Shown one piece after another: positions 26,998 through 34,561 of a DNA stretch of 62,179 nucleotides. The stretch is from Pseudomonadota bacterium (GTDB lineage Bacteria > Pseudomonadota > Alphaproteobacteria > Rhodobacterales > Rhodobacteraceae): assembly GCA_021813365.1 (NCBI GenBank), contig JAKALB010000004.1, forward strand, positions 1 through 62,179, in the 5' to 3' direction. The notes under the pieces were generated by a model. That model made no database searches. It had not been told where the DNA came from and worked only from the letters and a program-made list of their open reading frames with translations. Both the position numbers and the translations under genes were made by a program. Position 1 is the first letter of the stretch, and every line of letters starts with the position of its first letter.

Positions 26998-27615
26998 ATG
27001 CTGGGCCTGGGCCATGACAACTTGCACTCTGCGCTGGTTGCCTGGGCCAAGATCCTGCTGCCGCTGGCTGCGCTGGCGATCCTGTCGACCCTGTTCATGG
27101 TCTCGCATCCGGTGAATCCGGTCGACGCCATCCCCTATGCCGAAGCAACGATCGAGGACCGCCTGCGCGAACCCCGGCTGACCGGCCCGGCCTTTGCCGG
27201 CATGACCGAGGATCGGACCGCCGTGACCCTGACCGCAGACGAGGCGATGCCGGGCCTGCCGGGCTCGACCAGCGCGGGCGAGGCCAAGGGGCTGGCAGGC
27301 AGGATCGAAACACCTGATGGCGTGACAACCGACCTGACCGCCGCCACCGCCACGCTGGATCAGCAGTCAAGGATCGTCACCTTGGCCGGCGGCGTGACGT
27401 TTCGCAACTCTGCCGGATACCAGGCCGCGACCGACAGTCTGACCGTGGCGCTCGACCGCACCCGGCTGCAAAGCGGCGGCGCAGTCACGGCAACTTCGCC
27501 ATTTGGCACGCTGACGGCGGGCGGTCTTCTGCTGATGCGGGGCGCGGACGGGCACTACAGGCTGGATTTCACCGGCGGCGTGCGGCTGATATACATTCCC
27601 AAGACCTCCGGATGA
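26998..27615 (+). CDS. lptC: LPS export protein LptC
   Basis: LptC is the bitopic inner-membrane protein that passes LPS from LptB2FG to LptA. The 205-residue product has one N-terminal helix (WAKILLPLAALAILSTLFMV, residues 16-35), a short linker and a beta-jellyroll periplasmic domain with VTTDLTAATATLDQQSRIV, VTFRNSAGYQAATDSL and TASPFGTLTAGG-like repeats. Sequence conservation is low, but position between kdsD and lptA settles it. It starts 1 bp after the kdsD stop. Confidence 0.88.
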   Translation: MLGLGHDNLHSALVAWAKILLPLAALAILSTLFMVSHPVNPVDAIPYAEATIEDRLREPRLTGPAFAGMTEDRTAVTLTADEAMPGLPGSTSAGEAKGLAGRIETPDGVTTDLTAATATLDQQSRIVTLAGGVTFRNSAGYQAATDSLTVALDRTRLQSGGAVTATSPFGTLTAGGLLLMRGADGHYRLDFTGGVRLIYIPKTSG

Positions 27616-27622
27616 CCTGTTG

Positions 27623-28105
27623 ATGACCAGAGTGCAATTCATGGTGGCGTTTCTGGCGCTGCTGACCGCGCCCGCGCTGGCCGGCACCGGAGTGAGCTTT
27701 GCCGGGCTCAAGACCGATCCGAAGGCCCCTGTGCAGGTGCAGGCCGACCAGCTTTCGATCAACCAGACCGACGGCAGCGCCACGTTCAGCGGCAATGTCG
27801 TCGTCACCCAGTCGGATCTCGAGCTGAAAGCCGCCACCGTGACGGTGGTCTACGAGCAGGATGGCAAGGGCATCGCGGAACTGCACGCCACCGGCGGTGT
27901 CACGATCAGGGCCGGTGACAACGCCGCTTCGGCCGAAGATGCGATCTATACGGTGGCAACGGCCGAACTTGTGCTGTCGGGCAAGGTGCTGCTGGCGGAA
28001 GGCCAGGCAACGCTGTCGGGCGACAAGCTGACGATCAATCTCAGGACCGGCCTGGGCACGATGGACGGACGGGTCACGACGACCTTCGCGCCGGGGGGCA
28101 ACTGA
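27623..28105 (+). CDS. lptA: LPS-bridge protein LptA
   Basis: LptA forms the periplasmic bridge for LPS. The 160-residue product has a signal peptide (FMVAFLALLTAPALA) and the OstA-type beta-jellyroll: PVQVQADQLSINQTDGSATF, SGNVVVTQSDLELKAATV, ELHATGGVTIRAGDNAASA and ELVLSGKVLLAEGQATLSG. ATG 27623 is chosen over the TTG directly before it. Its stop overlaps the lptB start by one base. Confidence 0.9.
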   Translation: MTRVQFMVAFLALLTAPALAGTGVSFAGLKTDPKAPVQVQADQLSINQTDGSATFSGNVVVTQSDLELKAATVTVVYEQDGKGIAELHATGGVTIRAGDNAASAEDAIYTVATAELVLSGKVLLAEGQATLSGDKLTINLRTGLGTMDGRVTTTFAPGGN

Positions 28106-28857
28106 TGCCCGAACTGACCGTTACCGATGGCACGGCCGGCCTTCGGGTCCGCAACCTGCGCAAGAGCTACAAGCGGCGGCCGGTGATCCGCGATATCAGC
28201 CTGGACCTGATGCGTGGCGAGGTGGTGGCGCTGCTCGGGCCGAATGGCTCGGGCAAGACCACCTGCTTCTACTCGATCGCCGGGCTGGTGCAGCCCGAAG
28301 GCGGGCAGGTGCTGATCGACGGTCAGGATGTGACCAACCTGCCGATGTATCGCCGCGCCCGCATGGGGATCGGCTATCTGCCACAGGAGATGTCGATCTT
28401 CCGCGGCCTTTCCGTCGAAGACAACATTCTGGCCGTGCTGGAAATCCACCTGCGTGATCGCCTTGCGCGGCGCGAGAGGCTGGAAGAGCTGCTGTCCGAT
28501 TTTTCGATTTCCTACCTGCGCCGTGCGCCGGCGCTGGCCCTGTCGGGCGGGGAACGGCGCCGCGTCGAAATCGCACGCTGCTTGGCCGCCGATCCGAAAT
28601 ACCTGCTGCTGGACGAGCCTTTTGCCGGCGTCGATCCGATCGCCGTGGCCGATATCCGCCATCTGGTGCAAGACCTGAAATCCCGCGGCCTGGGCGTGCT
28701 GATCACCGATCACAACGTGCGCGAAACCCTGGAGATCGTGGACCGCGCCTATATCCTGCACGACGGCAAGGTGCTGATGTCGGGCACCGCCGACGAGGTC
28801 GTGCACGACGAGATGGTGCGCCGGGTCTATTTGGGCGAGAATTTCCGGATCGTCTGA
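28105..28857 (+). CDS. lptB: LPS transport ATPase LptB
   Basis: LptB powers extraction of LPS from the inner membrane together with LptF and LptG, which are encoded elsewhere. The 250-residue ATPase has Walker A GPNGSGKTT (45-53), signature LSGGERRRVEIAR (146-158), Walker B YLLLDEPFAGVDP (166-178) and the switch His in LITDHNVRE. The YLPQEMSIFRGLSVEDNI segment is typical of LptB and matches the F/G coupling-helix groove. It is the last of the tightly packed rnd-kdsD-lptC-lptA-lptB unit. Confidence 0.95.
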   Translation: MPELTVTDGTAGLRVRNLRKSYKRRPVIRDISLDLMRGEVVALLGPNGSGKTTCFYSIAGLVQPEGGQVLIDGQDVTNLPMYRRARMGIGYLPQEMSIFRGLSVEDNILAVLEIHLRDRLARRERLEELLSDFSISYLRRAPALALSGGERRRVEIARCLAADPKYLLLDEPFAGVDPIAVADIRHLVQDLKSRGLGVLITDHNVRETLEIVDRAYILHDGKVLMSGTADEVVHDEMVRRVYLGENFRIV

Positions 28858-29094
28858 CCGCTGGTCGACCGTTTCTCGCGGATTTGACTGTTTCGCGACA
28901 CGGGCGTTGACTTCAACCCCGGGGCATCCCCAAATGTAAGAGATGCGACCCATGACCGCTCTCGCCCCAAAGCTGCCGCGACCGGTTTCCGGCGCCGCCC
29001 TTTCGGACTGCGGTGTCCCAGTTCTCCCTCATTCCGTGAAGACCGAACCCGCGCGCCTGGCGACGCGGGATCCCAGATGCGCAAAGGAGGCATC
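28858..29094. other. Gene-free leader of hpf with a possible promoter
   Basis: This 237-bp gap sits where many proteobacteria carry rpoN; no part of rpoN is visible. TTGACT at 28907-28912 followed 15 nt later by CCCCAAAT (28928-28935) resembles a heat-shock (sigma-32-type) promoter. A conventional -10 at 17 nt is not present. A strong ribosome site AAAGGAGG (29083-29090) precedes hpf. A short ORF at 28943-29155 lacks support. Confidence 0.35.
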
Positions 29095-29676
29095 ATGCGC
29101 TATCAGATCAGTGGCAAACAGATCGAGATCGGCGAGGCCCTTCAGACCCATGTGAAGGCCGAGATCGGCGAGATCGTCGACAAGTATGCCCAGCGCCCCA
29201 CGGATGCGACCATCGTCTTTTCGCGTGCCGCGCATGAACTGGCCTGTGAAGCGGTGATTCACCTGTCCACCGGCATGACTGCCCAGGCGCGGGGCCATGC
29301 GACCGAGATCTATGCCGCCTTCGAATCCGCGCGCGAAAAGCTGGACAAGCAGCTGCGCCGCTACAAGCGCCGCCTGCGGAGCTACCACCAGAACCGGAAG
29401 GGGCCGGTTGTGTTCGGCGGCGGGGCGTCCTATATCCTGGCGCCGGCCGACGAGACCGAGGCCGAGGAGGATGAGGCGCCGTCGCTGCAGCCCGTCGTGG
29501 TGGCCGAGATGGAGGCGAAGATCCCGGCGCTGACGGTGGGCGAGGCGGTGATGCAGCTGGAACTGACCACGCACAACTTTCTGGTCTTTCGCAACGAGGG
29601 ACATGGCGGTGTGAACGTGGTATATCGCCGGAACGACGGCAACATCGGGTGGATCGACCCGGGGCAAGACAAGTAG
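29095..29676 (+). CDS. hpf: Long-form ribosome hibernation promoting factor HPF
   Basis: HPF binds the 30S decoding region and, in the long form, pairs two ribosomes into inactive 100S particles in stationary phase. The 193-residue product has an N-terminal S30AE domain (MRYQISGKQIEIGEALQTHV, ATEIYAAFESAREKLDKQL, RRYKRRLRSYH) and a C-terminal dimerisation domain (KIPALTVGEAVMQLELTTH, FLVFRNEGHGGVNVVYRRND, GNIGWIDP). ATG 29095 follows a near-perfect AAAGGAGG. It is followed by ptsN, the standard neighbour. Confidence 0.93.
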   Translation: MRYQISGKQIEIGEALQTHVKAEIGEIVDKYAQRPTDATIVFSRAAHELACEAVIHLSTGMTAQARGHATEIYAAFESAREKLDKQLRRYKRRLRSYHQNRKGPVVFGGGASYILAPADETEAEEDEAPSLQPVVVAEMEAKIPALTVGEAVMQLELTTHNFLVFRNEGHGGVNVVYRRNDGNIGWIDPGQDK

Positions 29677-29677
29677 C

Positions 29678-29693
29678 GCCCGAACGGGCGCAA
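29678..29693. other. Hairpin-forming palindrome between hpf and ptsN
   Basis: GCGCCCG and CGGGCGC flank a two-base centre (AA) directly after the hpf stop. It could form a stable stem in the mRNA and separate hpf from ptsN expression or protect the hpf message. No U-tract is seen. Confidence 0.45.
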
Positions 29694-29710
29694 GAGCAGG
29701 ACTGAGGCCG

Positions 29711-30175
29711 ATGGAACTTTCCAAGCTGCTGAGCCCGGCAGCCGTGCGAGTGGTGGGACAACTGCCATCCAAGAAACGGCTGTTCCAGGAACTGGGTGAA
29801 ATCGCAGCGCAGGCCTATGGTCTTGGGGCCGCCAGCTCGGTTGACAGGTTGCAGGAGCGCGAATCCCTCGGCCCGACCGGCGTGGGGCACGGCATTGCCC
29901 TGCCTCATGCCCGCCTGGACGAGGTGGACCGGATCGTGGCGGTCTTCCTGCGGCTGGAAAAGCCGCTGGATTATGACTCGGTCGACCGGCAGCCCGTGGA
30001 CCTGATCTTCGGCCTGTTTGCCCCCAAGGATTCGGGGGTGGAGCATCTGAAGGCGCTGGCGCTGGTGTCGCGGACGATGCGCGATCCTTCGACCTGTGCG
30101 AAGCTGCGGGCCAATTCGGACCCGGCGAAAATCCATGCCATCCTGACGGAAGCCCGGTCGATTCAGGCGGCCTGA
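29711..30175 (+). CDS. ptsN: Nitrogen-type phosphotransferase EIIA PtsN
   Basis: PtsN is the EIIA component of the nitrogen-related phosphotransferase chain and acts by protein contacts on transport and stress functions. The 154-residue protein has the phosphorylated His66 in GHGIALPHARLDEVD, preceded by LFQELGEIAAQAYGL and followed by VDRQPVDLIFGLFAP and LKALALVSRTMRDP. It lies 34 bp after hpf, separated by a short GCGCCCGAACGGGCGC hairpin-like palindrome at 29678-29693 that may reduce read-through. Confidence 0.93.
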   Translation: MELSKLLSPAAVRVVGQLPSKKRLFQELGEIAAQAYGLGAASSVDRLQERESLGPTGVGHGIALPHARLDEVDRIVAVFLRLEKPLDYDSVDRQPVDLIFGLFAPKDSGVEHLKALALVSRTMRDPSTCAKLRANSDPAKIHAILTEARSIQAA

Positions 30176-30193
30176 GGCCAGAGATTCGCAGCG

Positions 30194-30237
30194 TAACACG
30201 CGTGTTATGTCTTGTAACTCTTTGAAATATAAGAGTT
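30194..30237. terminator. Palindrome and AT-rich hairpin between ptsN and a converging gene
   Basis: TAACACGCGTGTTA (30194-30207) is a perfect 14-bp palindrome. It is followed by AACTCTT (30216-30222) and AAGAGTT (30231-30237), a 7-bp stem with an 8-nt loop, in a stretch much AT-richer than the genome. The location between two converging genes fits a bidirectional transcription end. A second A/T palindrome (GAAAATTTTC) follows at 30240-30249. Confidence 0.4.
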
Positions 30238-30279
30238 CAGAAAATTTTCTTCAGACTCGGTTAACCAGGAATCAGCGTT

Positions 30280-31680
30280 TCATGCGCGCCAGGCGCGGAA
30301 GCCGAAGCCGGTGTAATCGCGGGCATAGGCCCGTGCGGCGGCCTGTTCCACGTCGGGGCCATAAATCGCGGCCAGCGGCCATTGCGCCAGTTCGCTGTCG
30401 GCGGGCAGGGGGTGAAACGGCAAGCCCACCTCATCGGTGAGGAAGCGCAAGCCCGCTTCCAGCCGGTCCTCGCGGATCAGCAGATCGGGGCTTTGCACCT
30501 GGGCAAAGCCGGCCAGGGTGGCACCCAGCGAGGCGAACTGGGGCGGTGTCTTCAGTTCGGTCCGCCCGTCCAGCAGATAGTGCAGGAATTCCAGGAAGAT
30601 CAGAAAGGCGGCGCGGTGGTCGGCCTGGCTTGCAAAATCCTGGCCGCGCGGCGGCAGCTCCAGCTTGTGCACCCGTTTCAGATAGGGCCGCAGCTCGGGC
30701 AGGATGTCGCGGTTCAGCACCTGGCAAAAGGCACTGTGGGCGCGGGCGACGGGGTGGCGCAGAACCGTGAAGCTGCGCTGCCCCGGATGGGCCTGCCGCC
30801 ATTTCCGCAAGGATTGCCGGTCGAAATCGCCCTTGAGCCTGCCATACTGGCCCAGCCAGGCCTGAATGCGCGCCTCGGGCCCGGCCTTGATCGGCATGAA
30901 CAGCAGCGGCGCCTGGTCCACGGCCACATAATGCGGCACCGCGGCGTGGCGGACGGGCTCGAAATTGGGCGTGTGCGCCATGCCGAACCAATCCAGCCCT
31001 GCCAGGGCGGCCTGCATCTCGTCGGGGTTGGCGACCTTTTCCGCCGGAGCTTCGGGGTTCTGTTTTTTGAACTTGAAGACCAGCGATTTCAGCCGGCCCT
31101 CCACCCCCAGGAATTCTGCGATGCCATTCAGCACGTCGAGGTCGAGAATGTCTTCGTAATCCAGGTAGAAGGCGGTCTGCCCGGTCTTTTGCAGCCGCGC
31201 CTGGAGTTTCACCTGAAATTCCTGCAGCGTGGTCAGGCGGGCCCGAAATTCGTTGGCGTCAAAGACGGGTCGAACGGTTTTCAGATGCTTGGTGTTGGCC
31301 AGCCACCACTGATCGCTTTGCATCGCGATCTTCCAGCTGATGTAGCTTTCCAGCGCGTTGCGGGTCAGGACGATCTTGGCGCAGGCGGGATCATTCATCA
31401 CCAGATCGAACACGCGCGGGTCGTGATCATGGAAATAGCGGAAGCCGGACAGACCCGGCGTCCTTTCCCGCATGGCCGCGATCAGGCGGGCCGGATCGGC
31501 GCTGCGCTGGGCCAGGGTGACGCCCAGCAGTTCATCCTTGCCTTCGCCGCCCAGGAAATAGGGATTGAACGCCTCGCCATGGCAGGTGACACCGGGAATG
31601 GCGTTCAGGTTCGATTCCAGGAAATTCGAGCCTGTCCGCATTTCGGCCAGGATCACGAAACTGGCAAATTTCGGCATCAT
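30280..31680 (-). CDS. Two-module sulfotransferase-like protein
   Basis: A 466-residue protein with two halves that each look like a sulfotransferase. In the N-half the 5'-phosphate loop is MRTGSNFLESNL (residues 14-25), and VLTRNALESYISWK (104-117) is like the 3'-phosphate site. In the C-half, LLFMPIKAGPEARIQ (259-273) and FTVLRHPVARAHSAF (304-318) repeat the same pair of elements in the style of carbohydrate sulfotransferases. Members of this type sit next to GT14 enzymes in Rhodobacteraceae. It would transfer sulfate from PAPS to a surface glycan; the product PAP could be removed by CysQ encoded 6 kb away. Its ATG overlaps the GT14 stop by 4 bp. No membrane segment is visible. Confidence 0.65.
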   Translation of the reverse strand: MMPKFASFVILAEMRTGSNFLESNLNAIPGVTCHGEAFNPYFLGGEGKDELLGVTLAQRSADPARLIAAMRERTPGLSGFRYFHDHDPRVFDLVMNDPACAKIVLTRNALESYISWKIAMQSDQWWLANTKHLKTVRPVFDANEFRARLTTLQEFQVKLQARLQKTGQTAFYLDYEDILDLDVLNGIAEFLGVEGRLKSLVFKFKKQNPEAPAEKVANPDEMQAALAGLDWFGMAHTPNFEPVRHAAVPHYVAVDQAPLLFMPIKAGPEARIQAWLGQYGRLKGDFDRQSLRKWRQAHPGQRSFTVLRHPVARAHSAFCQVLNRDILPELRPYLKRVHKLELPPRGQDFASQADHRAAFLIFLEFLHYLLDGRTELKTPPQFASLGATLAGFAQVQSPDLLIREDRLEAGLRFLTDEVGLPFHPLPADSELAQWPLAAIYGPDVEQAAARAYARDYTGFGFRAWRA

Positions 31681-33374
31681 TTCACCAGATAGGGCCGGCC
31701 ACGCCGTGCATTGGGATTGGCGGGCACCTCATCGGCGGGAAAGTCGCCCATCAGCACCGGCTGCATGCCCTGATTGCGCAGGTTCTGCAGGAACTGGCCG
31801 AAACCCTTCAGATCGGCCAGGCGCGGCGCCTCGGTCAGGCGGCGGCCAGAGCGGGGAGCAATTTCGTCGATCACGGCCTGCAACGGCTCCATCGGGTTTT
31901 CCACGAATTCCGACAGGGTCCAGATGCGGACGCGCGCCTTGGTCCAGGGCGACCGCAGGATGCCGATATGTTCGCTTTCGATCTTCTGCAGGCGCGCGGC
32001 CTCGCGCCGGATGTCGGAAAAGTTCCGGTTGGAATGGAACAGCGGGATCGCCCAGGCACCCGAAATCACGCTGATCTGCGCGTTGGGATCGCCCGCCATG
32101 AACCAGGACAGATCCTGCGTGTCGCCGGGGCCGAACTGGAAGCACTGGCGTTCGCCGCGGGTATTCCAGATCAGGTTGGTCAGAAAGCTTTTCGGGTTGT
32201 AGTCGCGGATCGCGGCGCTGTCCGACATCGCGCCGGTGAACACTGTCTCTCCGCCGGCGAAATGCGCGCGATCGGGGGCAAAGAGGTGGCCATGCGCCCG
32301 GGTGTTGGCGATCTTGCCCAGCCAGATCTCGAAATTCTCGAAAAGCTCCGAGAAGCCCTCGAAAACCGAATAGGGCGCGGCGGTGCGGCCGTTTTCAAAG
32401 TTTTCGCGCGGATAGCGGCTTTGCATGTACAGGCCGGCGCGGCCTTTGGTGCGGCGCTCGACCGCCTTGGAAAACAGCCGGTCGATCTTGCCCGGGTTCG
32501 GTTCGGCCTGGGCGGCGGTGTCGAGTTTCGGGCCCAGGAAGGTCTGATACAGCTTGTCGGCATCGGGCCAGATCTTGCGGGCGACAAAACAGTCCGACCG
32601 GCGCAGCAGTTGCAGGTGGTCGTCGTAGAAGATGTGCGGCTTGCCCGAGAAATCGAATTTGGACAGGGTCAGCGAGCGGCTTTCGACATTGGCCGAGAAC
32701 TGCCGCACCATGGTCTGGAAATAGCTTTCGTCGGGGATCCAGACCTTGCGGAAATAACGGTCGATCTCGGCCCGGTCAGGGTTTTCCAGGATGGCGGACA
32801 GGGTCTGCCGGGTCAGGCACCACCACTGGCTGCCCAGATGCGGCACGATGCCGGGCGGCATGCGGCGGCGGAAGCCGACCTTGCGTTGCAGGGCGACATA
32901 GGCGTCGAAGGCGCGGCGCTGGCGGCGCCAGCTGAACGGAAAGCGCAGGGTGAAACGTTCAAGATTCAGGCCGCCCACCGTCCAGCCCACATCCTCGGTG
33001 GTCACGCTTTCGATGAAGTCGGTCTTGGGGCGGCTGTCCAGATAGGCGCGCAGTTCTTCGACCGGGCGAAGCGGCAGGCACGAGCCGGAGGCGAGATAGA
33101 CATGACGCACGCCGGGAAATTCGGCCAGCATCACGCTCGAGGCTGCCTGGGCGGCGGCAACGATGCCCCAGGTGCCCCACTCACAGACGAAGCGGTCCGA
33201 GAAGCGGACGTTGCGGAGATCCTCCAGAGCGCGGATCAGCCCGTCGTAGTCGGCCTTCTTTACCCGGCGGTCGGCATGGATGACGACCGGGCAATCCCGC
33301 TCCGCCCAATAGCGGGCCACCTGCGCGGCGCGGTGCAGCGCGGTGTGGTAAAGGATCACGAAACCGACGGTCAT
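31677..33374 (-). CDS. GT14 (core-2/I-branching) glycosyltransferase with C-terminal extension
   Basis: A 565-residue protein. The N-terminal 280 residues match the core-2/I-branching beta-1,6-N-acetylglucosaminyltransferase fold: GFVILYHTALHRAAQVARYW, CPVVIHADRRVKKADY, VRHVYLASGSCLPLRPVEEL, GSQWWCLTRQTLSAIL and VWIPDESYFQTMVRQF. The rest (from about residue 290) is a family-specific C-terminal domain of unknown function known mainly from Rhodobacteraceae. It probably branches a surface polysaccharide. It lies 7 bp after the GT2 gene and overlaps the sulfotransferase-like gene. Confidence 0.82.
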   Translation of the reverse strand: MTVGFVILYHTALHRAAQVARYWAERDCPVVIHADRRVKKADYDGLIRALEDLRNVRFSDRFVCEWGTWGIVAAAQAASSVMLAEFPGVRHVYLASGSCLPLRPVEELRAYLDSRPKTDFIESVTTEDVGWTVGGLNLERFTLRFPFSWRRQRRAFDAYVALQRKVGFRRRMPPGIVPHLGSQWWCLTRQTLSAILENPDRAEIDRYFRKVWIPDESYFQTMVRQFSANVESRSLTLSKFDFSGKPHIFYDDHLQLLRRSDCFVARKIWPDADKLYQTFLGPKLDTAAQAEPNPGKIDRLFSKAVERRTKGRAGLYMQSRYPRENFENGRTAAPYSVFEGFSELFENFEIWLGKIANTRAHGHLFAPDRAHFAGGETVFTGAMSDSAAIRDYNPKSFLTNLIWNTRGERQCFQFGPGDTQDLSWFMAGDPNAQISVISGAWAIPLFHSNRNFSDIRREAARLQKIESEHIGILRSPWTKARVRIWTLSEFVENPMEPLQAVIDEIAPRSGRRLTEAPRLADLKGFGQFLQNLRNQGMQPVLMGDFPADEVPANPNARRGRPYLVK

Positions 33375-33381
33375 CTGCCCA

Positions 33382-34392
33382 TCACGCCCAATTGCCTTTC
33401 GACATCAGCCCCAGGATTTCCAGCTGGCGCCAGTTGATGTATTTCTCGCTGAACTTGCACCAGAGATCGGGCTGCCTGGCCAGGTTTTCCTGATAGGCGC
33501 GGTATTCCTGGCTGTTGGCATAGTGCTGGCCGCGCTCCATCTCTTCGGCCGCCTTGGCGGCGAAAGTATCCAGGAACTTGGCGTGCAGCAGGCATCCGCT
33601 GGCCTTTTCGCCGCCCCATTCGTCGAACACCCGGTTCAGGCCGCGCGGCAGGACCATATGGGTGCTGTCGACATAGACGATCGACGGATCCCATTTCACC
33701 AGCGGAATCTTGTTCAGCGCGGGGGCTTTCTCGGGCTGGTCGGCAAAGAACATCCGCATCCGGGGGCCACCCTGGATCCAGAGGTTCTCCATGAACCAGT
33801 TGCGCTGGATCGAGTAATTGCCGCTGTCGAAATACTGCGCGATTTCAAACGGGTTCTGGCCGTCGTGGTAGGGCTGCGCAGTCACCGGACCCTTGGGATA
33901 CATGTCAAGGATCATGGCCGAGAAGGTGCGCAGGTTGGAACTGTCCAGCCAGTCGGTCAGCGCGCGCAGGGGGCGGGTGTCCGAGAACGGGTAGACGATG
34001 AATTCATCCACGTCGACCGTCAGGCACCAGTGGCCGCAGCCGTATTTGCGGGCCAGATGGTTCAGCCAATCCACGCCGTAGCGGCTCTGGCGATAGCCGG
34101 ATTTCGTCGTCCACAGCGACACGTCGGGCTGGGCGGCGAGATATTCGCGGCTGCCATCGGTGCTGTCATTGTCGACCATCAGGAAGTGCCTGACCCCCAG
34201 ATCGCGGTAGTATCGCAGGAAATAGGCCAGCCGCACCCGTTCGTTGCGCAAGGTGGTGAAGATCAATATGTCATCCGGTGCGATGGCCCGGGTGCGGTCG
34301 ACAACAGTGCGCAACTGCCGGCGCTTGCGAAACGCCTGCCACTGGCGCCAGCGCCGCTTCATCCTCAGTCGGAACAGGAGCTTGATGTCCAA
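33382..34392 (-). CDS. GT2-type glycosyltransferase (copy 1 of a tandem pair)
   Basis: A 336-residue cytoplasmic glycosyltransferase of the Glyco_tranf_2_4 type. Key parts are ILIFTTLRNERVRLAYFLRY, the nucleotide-sugar region RHFLMVDNDSTDGSREYL, and HWCLTVDVDEFIVYPF, where the DVDE stretch is the metal-binding DxD-like site. It is paralogous to the gene at 34562-35602, with matching blocks over the full length. The listed start is TTG 34392; an ATG at 34362 is an alternative but has GAGG directly against it. The acceptor sugar is unknown. Confidence 0.8.
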   Translation of the reverse strand: MDIKLLFRLRMKRRWRQWQAFRKRRQLRTVVDRTRAIAPDDILIFTTLRNERVRLAYFLRYYRDLGVRHFLMVDNDSTDGSREYLAAQPDVSLWTTKSGYRQSRYGVDWLNHLARKYGCGHWCLTVDVDEFIVYPFSDTRPLRALTDWLDSSNLRTFSAMILDMYPKGPVTAQPYHDGQNPFEIAQYFDSGNYSIQRNWFMENLWIQGGPRMRMFFADQPEKAPALNKIPLVKWDPSIVYVDSTHMVLPRGLNRVFDEWGGEKASGCLLHAKFLDTFAAKAAEEMERGQHYANSQEYRAYQENLARQPDLWCKFSEKYINWRQLEILGLMSKGNWA

Positions 34393-34561
34393 GGTCTGCT
34401 CTGCCTTCTCCGCGTTCCCGTCCGCCTGTTTTCCCGCCGGGTGGTGAAGGCGAGGTTAAGACGGACCCCCGGGGTCGCTGCATTGTTCGTGATTACGCCC
34501 AGATTAGGTTGAAGCGGGCCTGAGGTAAACACCGTGTCCAACCAGGCGACAATCTGCCTCG
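34393..34561. other. Intergenic gap between the two paralogous glycosyltransferases
   Basis: A 169-bp non-coding stretch. It contains one palindrome, GACCCC-C-GGGGTC (34464-34476), which could be a weak terminator or processing site between the galU-linked copy and copy 1. No clear promoter was found. Confidence 0.35.

Noticed and set aside
28943-29155. Short ORF ahead of hpf
   Set aside because: It overlaps the hpf start, lacks a ribosome site and has no domain; hpf has a near-perfect AAAGGAGG of its own.
30207-30440. 77-codon ORF over the AT-rich island after ptsN
   Set aside because: Runs antisense into the sulfotransferase-like gene with an Arg-rich tail, and lies in a terminator-like region.
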